Shown here: positions 6,673-9,614 of the stretch, one piece after another
Layout of the letters: each line of letters starts with the position of its first letter
How positions within the stretch are numbered: position 1 is the first letter of the stretch
Source of the DNA: Proteiniphilum sp.
GTDB taxonomy: Bacteria; Bacteroidota; Bacteroidia; Bacteroidales; Dysgonomonadaceae
Length of the DNA: 9,614 bases
Direction of reading: 5' to 3'
Assembly (NCBI GenBank): GCA_012728465.1
Contig: JAAYFB010000070.1
Span: forward strand, 1-9,614
Notes under the pieces: generated by a model
Database searches by the model: none
What the model was told of the DNA's origin: nothing
The model's input: the letters and a program-made list of their open reading frames with translations, nothing else
Made by a program: the position numbers and the translations under genes

Positions 6673-7123
6673 ATAATAACATTGAGGAAGTCATGTTTGC
6701 TAATTGAAAAAAATATCCTCTAAAAATGAACTCTTTAAAGAGCGTCACACTTTATATAACAAAGAATTGTACTCACGATGTATCTCAATTAATTAGGAAA
6801 TCTTTATAGTTCAAATTGGAAGAGCCAAATAATATGAAGTATAAGCATACCTTCCTATAATTGACACAAAACAAAATGGAATTGATGCAATTCACTAAAA
6901 AATACCTACAAAGTAAAATGGAATTATGATTTCCGACGAGTTAATGAACATGGAGTACATTTATTTAGATGGAAAAGGTTGTCATATGCCTAAATTATTT
7001 ATATCATAAACGAAAAGATAATTCATTGCTGATGATCTAAAAATATAATGATGAGTCAAAATGTCATGGCTAAGATATTATATTAAGTAAAAGCACAACT
7101 AAGGCTAAGGACGGAAAGACTAA
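6673..7123 (+). other. Gene-free intergenic stretch, possible decayed sequence
   Basis: About 450 bp with no ORF that I can support on either strand. Short open stretches exist. 6704-6790 (plus strand) reads LKKISSKNELFKERHTLYNK and onward. 6886-6990 (plus strand) encodes 35 codons including KVKWNYDFRRVNEHGVHLF, which looks protein-like but has no start codon and matches nothing I recognise. An 11-bp direct repeat AAAATGGAATT occurs at 6873-6883 and 6915-6925. No tRNA, riboswitch, IS terminal repeat or promoter is evident. It may be the remains of a lost gene or insertion, or plain spacer. Confidence 0.4.
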
Positions 7124-7157
7124 TAAAAAATAGGAGTATATCGAAATACACTCCTAT
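7124..7157 (-). terminator. Intrinsic terminator of the sulfatase maturase gene, UUCG loop
   Basis: Read on the minus strand, ATAGGAGTGTAT (7157-7146) and ATATACTCCTAT (7141-7130) form a 12-bp stem with one G-U pair. The tetraloop is UUCG, and a run of T's follows (plus-strand A's 7125-7130). On the plus strand the same stem has an A-C mismatch and no T run, so it is oriented for the minus-strand gene. It begins 8 bp after that gene's stop. Confidence 0.85.
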
Positions 7158-7165
7158 CATTTTAT

Positions 7166-8407
7166 TTATCTATAAGGCTTCATACCATTCTTAGACCACT
7201 CCATCACATTTGCTGGTGGTCGCTTAGCCATCAGTTCATACTTCATGAAGTCCATATATGGTGCTACATGGCTAAAAAACTTATAGTATCCTTGACACAA
7301 ATAGTTCAACCCCGGGTTACCATACTTGTCATTAACAAATCTATTCTTCGGACACTCACCGTAGCAAGCAAATAAATAGTTACACTCTCGACATTGCTTG
7401 GGAAGCTTGTCGAACTTATCATTTCCAAACTTCATCTGCTTTTCGGAGTACATCATTGAAGTCAAAGGCTTAACATTTACATTGCCTAAATAATACTCGG
7501 GGAAAACGAAGTGATCACATGAATAAACATCTCCATTAAATTCCATTACTCCAGCATGCCCACATGTTTTGGCCATAGTGCAAAGTCCAGGTTGCTCGCC
7601 TACCCAATTAGCAAGTGTTGAATCGAATATTTGAACATATATTTTCCCTACATCTTCTTTAATCCATTCATCAAATACTTTACACAGGAAAGAGCCCCAC
7701 TTTTCGGGTGAAATGCTGTAGTGTGCTAATTCCGCCTCATCCTTTGTTTCGTTAGCTGTTGCTAATTTAAGAACACCCTTCTTAGTACGAATTCTTTCGA
7801 CAATAGGTGTGAACTGAATAAACTGAGCACCAATGTCTTTAAAAAACTGGTAGAACTCTACAGGATAGTTTGAGTTGTAATCATTTACAACGGCCATTAC
7901 ATTATATTCTACTCCATGCTTTTGCAAAAGCGATATCCCCTTCATTACCTTATGAAAGGATGGACGTCCCATTTTGTCTCGCCTGTACTCATCATGAAAT
8001 TCCTGTGGCCCATCAATAGAAATACCTATTAGAAAGTTATTATCTTTGAAGAACTTACACCACTCATCATTAAGCAGCGTGCCATTGGTTTGCAGTGTGT
8101 TCTCTATCTGACGCCCACCAGCATATTGTTTTTGTAACTCTACAGCTTTTTTATAGAAAGAGAGAGGACGCATAAGAGTTTCACCACCGTGCCAAGTAAA
8201 CATAACTTGTGGCATAGTTTGTGCCTCAATATATTGTTTGATAAACTTTTCCAAGAGCTCTTCTTTCAAAACGTGACCTTTATCCTCGTTAGTGTAAAGA
8301 TTAGCTTTCTCAAGATAATAACAATAATCACAATCTAAATTACAACGCGAGCCAATTGGCTTGAGCATAACGTATAATGGTTTTGCAAAGGGTGCAAATG
8401 TTGACAT
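7166..8407 (-). CDS. chuR: Anaerobic sulfatase-maturating enzyme (radical SAM, SPASM domain)
   Basis: Oxidises the active-site Cys or Ser of sulfatases to formylglycine without oxygen. The 413 residues carry the radical-SAM cluster motif CNLDCDYC (C22, C26, C29), then TWHGGETLMR, LQTNGTLL and SIDGPQEFHD. The C-terminal SPASM domain has the full set for two auxiliary 4Fe-4S clusters: C276, C282, C297, C339, C342, C348, C352 and C371. Their spacing parallels the Clostridium perfringens enzyme. Asp298, directly after C297, corresponds to that enzyme's proposed catalytic base (D277). The sequence closely resembles my recollection of Bacteroides thetaiotaomicron ChuR, hence the symbol; anSME/AslB is an alternative name. 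It is divergent from the DoxX gene, 93 bp away, and monocistronic. No sulfatase lies in the window, so it must act on proteins encoded elsewhere. Confidence 0.93.
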   Translation of the reverse strand: MSTFAPFAKPLYVMLKPIGSRCNLDCDYCYYLEKANLYTNEDKGHVLKEELLEKFIKQYIEAQTMPQVMFTWHGGETLMRPLSFYKKAVELQKQYAGGRQIENTLQTNGTLLNDEWCKFFKDNNFLIGISIDGPQEFHDEYRRDKMGRPSFHKVMKGISLLQKHGVEYNVMAVVNDYNSNYPVEFYQFFKDIGAQFIQFTPIVERIRTKKGVLKLATANETKDEAELAHYSISPEKWGSFLCKVFDEWIKEDVGKIYVQIFDSTLANWVGEQPGLCTMAKTCGHAGVMEFNGDVYSCDHFVFPEYYLGNVNVKPLTSMMYSEKQMKFGNDKFDKLPKQCRECNYLFACYGECPKNRFVNDKYGNPGLNYLCQGYYKFFSHVAPYMDFMKYELMAKRPPANVMEWSKNGMKPYR

Positions 8408-8426
8408 ATCAATATTATTTATATCA

Positions 8427-8434
8427 CAAAGATA
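8427..8434 (-). promoter_or_regulatory. Candidate promoter of the maturase gene, -7 element TATCTTTG
   Basis: On the minus strand TATCTTTG followed by T matches the Bacteroidota TAnnTTTGY element exactly. It lies 19 bp upstream of the ATG, so the transcript leader would be very short (about 10-15 nt). No clear TTTG -33 box is found at 18-21 bp. For the divergent DoxX gene only an imperfect TATGGTTTG (8460-8468) is visible. Confidence 0.5.
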
Positions 8435-8500
8435 AACAATTTATATGTATATCGGGTTTTATGGTTTGAATTAACAATCAACAGTAAAACAAAGAAAATT

Positions 8501-8914
8501 ATGAGAAATGAGAATTTACTAAATAGCGGACTATTAGTTTTGCGAATAGGAATTGGACTAGCAATGTTTGCACACGGATTGCCCAAACTAATGGGTGGAG
8601 TGGAAACATGGACATGGTTGGGAAGCACTATGTCACAAGTAGGAATAAATTTTGCACCCACATTTTGGGGCTTTCTTGCAGCCTTCACCGAAGCAATTGG
8701 TGGTCTTTTATTTGCAATAGGGCTAGTGCATCGTCCAATTTCGTTAATGCTAATAGGAATGATGGGGATGGCAATAGTTTCACACGTATCGCAAGGAGAT
8801 GGATTTATGGGTTATAGCCATGCACTTGAGCTGATGGTTGTATTCGTTGCAATGTTTATTACAGGTCCTGGAAAATATTCACTTGATCAAAAGCTAATAC
8901 CTCAGCTAGTATAA
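8501..8914 (+). CDS. DoxX-family membrane protein
   Basis: Small integral membrane protein of the DoxX/DoxD-like family. Members are linked in various bacteria to quinone-associated redox chemistry or stress responses, but the function of bacterial orphan copies is unsettled. The 137 residues show four membrane helices (about 8-28, 54-74, 78-97 and 105-121). The family pattern is clear: LLVLRIGIGLAMFAHGLPKL at the N-terminus, FTEAIGGLLFAIGL in helix 2, and the closing TGPGKYSLD motif (121-129). The start is chosen because translation from it places the first helix correctly and because AAAGAAAATT precedes it, typical of the A-rich leaders here. It is a single-gene unit: the divergent maturase lies on one side and a terminator follows 27 bp after the stop. 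No partner gene indicates a specific substrate. Confidence 0.9.
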   Translation: MRNENLLNSGLLVLRIGIGLAMFAHGLPKLMGGVETWTWLGSTMSQVGINFAPTFWGFLAAFTEAIGGLLFAIGLVHRPISLMLIGMMGMAIVSHVSQGDGFMGYSHALELMVVFVAMFITGPGKYSLDQKLIPQLV

Positions 8915-8941
8915 GATAAGTTCAAGCTAATAAATAAAACT

Positions 8942-8985
8942 AAAGCCCCTCTTATTTCTTTACGAAATATGAAGAGGGGCTTTTT
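8942..8985 (+). terminator. Intrinsic terminator after the DoxX gene
   Basis: A perfect 12-bp stem AAAGCCCCTCTT (8942-8953) / AAGAGGGGCTTT (8972-8983) is followed by T's to 8985. An inner ATTTC/GAAAT helix with a 3-nt bulge extends it toward the loop TTTAC. The A's on the 5' arm make weak termination from the other side possible, which would also guard the region from SRP RNA read-through. Confidence 0.92.
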
Positions 8986-9042
8986 CTATTATATATAATG
9001 TAGTGATAGCCATAAGCTATCTGTTTTTTGTGCATAAAAAAA

Positions 9043-9138
9043 GGGTAAGCTTACTATATCGCGCCGCTACAACCAAATACCCTTGCTTCGATCAAGACCT
9101 GGGGGATTCATCGGGAGCTTGCCGTATAGGACTTACCC
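9043..9138 (-). ncRNA. ffs: Signal recognition particle RNA, small (4.5S) type
   Basis: The RNA scaffold of the Ffh-FtsY targeting system for inner-membrane and secreted proteins. Transcribed on the minus strand, the 96-nt RNA closes with GGGUAAG (9138-9132) paired to CUUACCC (9049-9043), then CUAUA/UAUAG. The conserved domain IV core CAGGUC(N6)GAAGCA is present in register with the E. coli core CAGGUCCGGAAGGAAGCAG, same length. Seven T's follow on the minus strand (plus-strand A's 9036-9042), so the closing stem and U tract probably act as terminator. The apical six bases are UUGAUC instead of CGGAAG, so the usual GNRA/GGAA tetraloop is not seen. The exact 5' end is inferred from pairing and from the promoter 5 bp upstream. 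Identity is based on motif and fold by eye; a covariance-model search would settle it. Confidence 0.88.
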
Positions 9139-9143
9139 AACTG

Positions 9144-9173
9144 CAAAGGTACAACATTTTTCTATAGAACAAA
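9144..9173 (-). promoter_or_regulatory. SRP RNA promoter, full Bacteroidota -33/-7 match
   Basis: On the minus strand TTTG (9173-9170), an 18-bp spacer and TACCTTTG (9151-9144) followed by C match the sigma-ABfr consensus TTTG-N18-21-TAnnTTTG. The predicted RNA 5' end at 9138 lies 5 bp beyond the -7 box, the expected distance. This is the best promoter in the window. Confidence 0.8.
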
Positions 9174-9438
9174 ATTATTTGAAACCTTTTTCTCAAAAAT
9201 ATTAATTTTAAGTATAGTCTGAAACTAGCATACAGCCCGTAATACGCAAATAGTGAGGAGACAATTCAATTAATTTTATAGCAAATACTGATTGACTATC
9301 TATCGTACACTTAAGAGACTAACCCTCGAAGTAAACAATAGAAATTTAGCCTAAAACAATAAACACAACATATAAAAAACAACTAATACATCGAAACGAA
9401 TAATCTCCCTTTCAGTTTTTAGTTTCTAACAATAAAAC
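9174..9438. other. A/T-rich intergenic spacer before pepT
   Basis: Between the SRP RNA promoter and the pepT promoter I find no ORF, hairpin terminator, RNA gene or repeat that I can support. The sequence is strongly A/T rich with many stop codons in all frames inspected. Confidence 0.5.
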
Positions 9439-9446
9439 TATCTTTG
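9439..9446 (+). promoter_or_regulatory. Candidate pepT promoter, -7 element TATCTTTG
   Basis: An exact TAnnTTTG followed by T, identical to the element before the maturase gene. Transcription would begin near 9452, giving a leader of about 23 nt. At the -33 distance there is only a T run (9416-9420, GTTTTTA), not TTTG. Confidence 0.55.
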
Positions 9447-9474
9447 TGTTTAGTAATATAAAAAATTTAAACCT

Positions 9475-9614
9475 ATGAATATTGTTGATAGATTTATTAA
9501 GTATGTAAAGATTGACACACAGTCAGACGAAAACAACGCACAAACACCAAGTACCCAAAAACAGTTTAACCTTGCTAAAGAGGTAGAGCGTGAGATGATA
9601 GAGATGGGTCTTAC
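9475..9614 (+). CDS. pepT: Peptidase T (tripeptide aminopeptidase), 5' part only
   Basis: Zinc aminopeptidase of the M20 family that removes the N-terminal residue of tripeptides in the cytoplasm. Only 46 codons plus two bases are in the window; the gene runs off the right edge. The N-terminus MNIVDRFIKYVKIDTQSDE with the following TPSTQKQFNLAKEV matches the characteristic PepT opening (V-x-RFxxYVxxDTQSD, then TPST). Zinc ligands lie further downstream and are not visible. The start is chosen because it gives exactly this family N-terminus and sits about 28 bp after a good -7 element. The leader is A/T rich without Shine-Dalgarno. Another M20 peptidase is possible, but the DTQSD plus TPST pair favours PepT. 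Confidence 0.87.
   Translation, partial: MNIVDRFIKYVKIDTQSDENNAQTPSTQKQFNLAKEVEREMIEMGL

Noticed and set aside
6874..6993. Possible CRISPR-like or regulatory repeat array from repeated AAAATGGAATT
   Set aside because: Only two copies, A/T rich, with no further repeats or spacer structure; likely chance or coding remnant.
8419..8817. Minus-strand 89-codon and plus-strand 69-codon ORFs over the DoxX gene
   Set aside because: Both are out-of-frame shadows of the DoxX coding sequence, which has a clear family signature.
9043..9138. A riboswitch or plus-strand ncRNA in the 9040-9140 region
   Set aside because: The plus-strand copy lacks a promoter and terminator in the right places, while the minus strand has promoter, SRP core motif, closing stem and U tract all in register.

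Overview
The window reads as chromosomal core sequence from a low-GC member of the phylum Bacteroidota, most likely order Bacteroidales. Four things point there. The TonB, ExbB and ExbD proteins are of the Bacteroidota type. The sulfatase maturase closely resembles my recollection of Bacteroides ChuR. Most genes are preceded by A/T-rich leaders without a Shine-Dalgarno sequence. Several transcription units start behind the phylum's -7 element TAnnTTTG. I see no complete mobile element, CRISPR array, phage gene or toxin system, and no convincingly new multi-gene system.

Layout, left to right. The 3' end of a hypoxanthine phosphoribosyltransferase gene (hpt) runs to 385. A monocistronic tonB gene (594-1292) follows and ends at a long hairpin. 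Next comes a three-gene run (1391-3845): a trans-prenyl diphosphate synthase, an uncharacterised 235-residue helical protein, and a TatD-family metal-dependent DNase whose start overlaps the preceding gene. A tRNA-Ser(GGA) gene sits at 4014-4101. The Ton motor operon (4221-6615) then encodes ExbB, a conserved-looking four-helix membrane protein, and two different ExbD proteins; it closes with a strong intrinsic terminator. About 450 bp without a recognisable gene follow (6673-7123).

The right part holds a radical-SAM anaerobic sulfatase-maturating enzyme on the minus strand (7166-8407). It is divergent from a DoxX-family membrane protein (8501-8914), and each has its own terminator. A small-type SRP RNA (4.5S, ffs) lies on the minus strand at 9043-9138 with a near-ideal Bacteroidota promoter. 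The window ends in the first 46 codons of peptidase T (pepT, from 9475).

Functionally the main theme is energised outer-membrane transport. TonB spans the periplasm to reach SusC/TonB-dependent receptors, and ExbB with the two ExbD proteins supplies the proton-driven motor. Here tonB and the motor operon are separated by about 2.9 kb of housekeeping genes. The sulfatase maturase suggests use of sulfated glycans, but no sulfatase, SusC/D pair or glycoside hydrolase lies in the window. The rest is housekeeping: purine salvage, isoprenoid synthesis, translation, protein targeting and peptide degradation. The observations most worth checking are the unnamed membrane protein inside the Ton operon, the long ExbD paralogue, the non-GNRA apical loop of the SRP RNA, and the gene-free stretch upstream of the maturase terminator.
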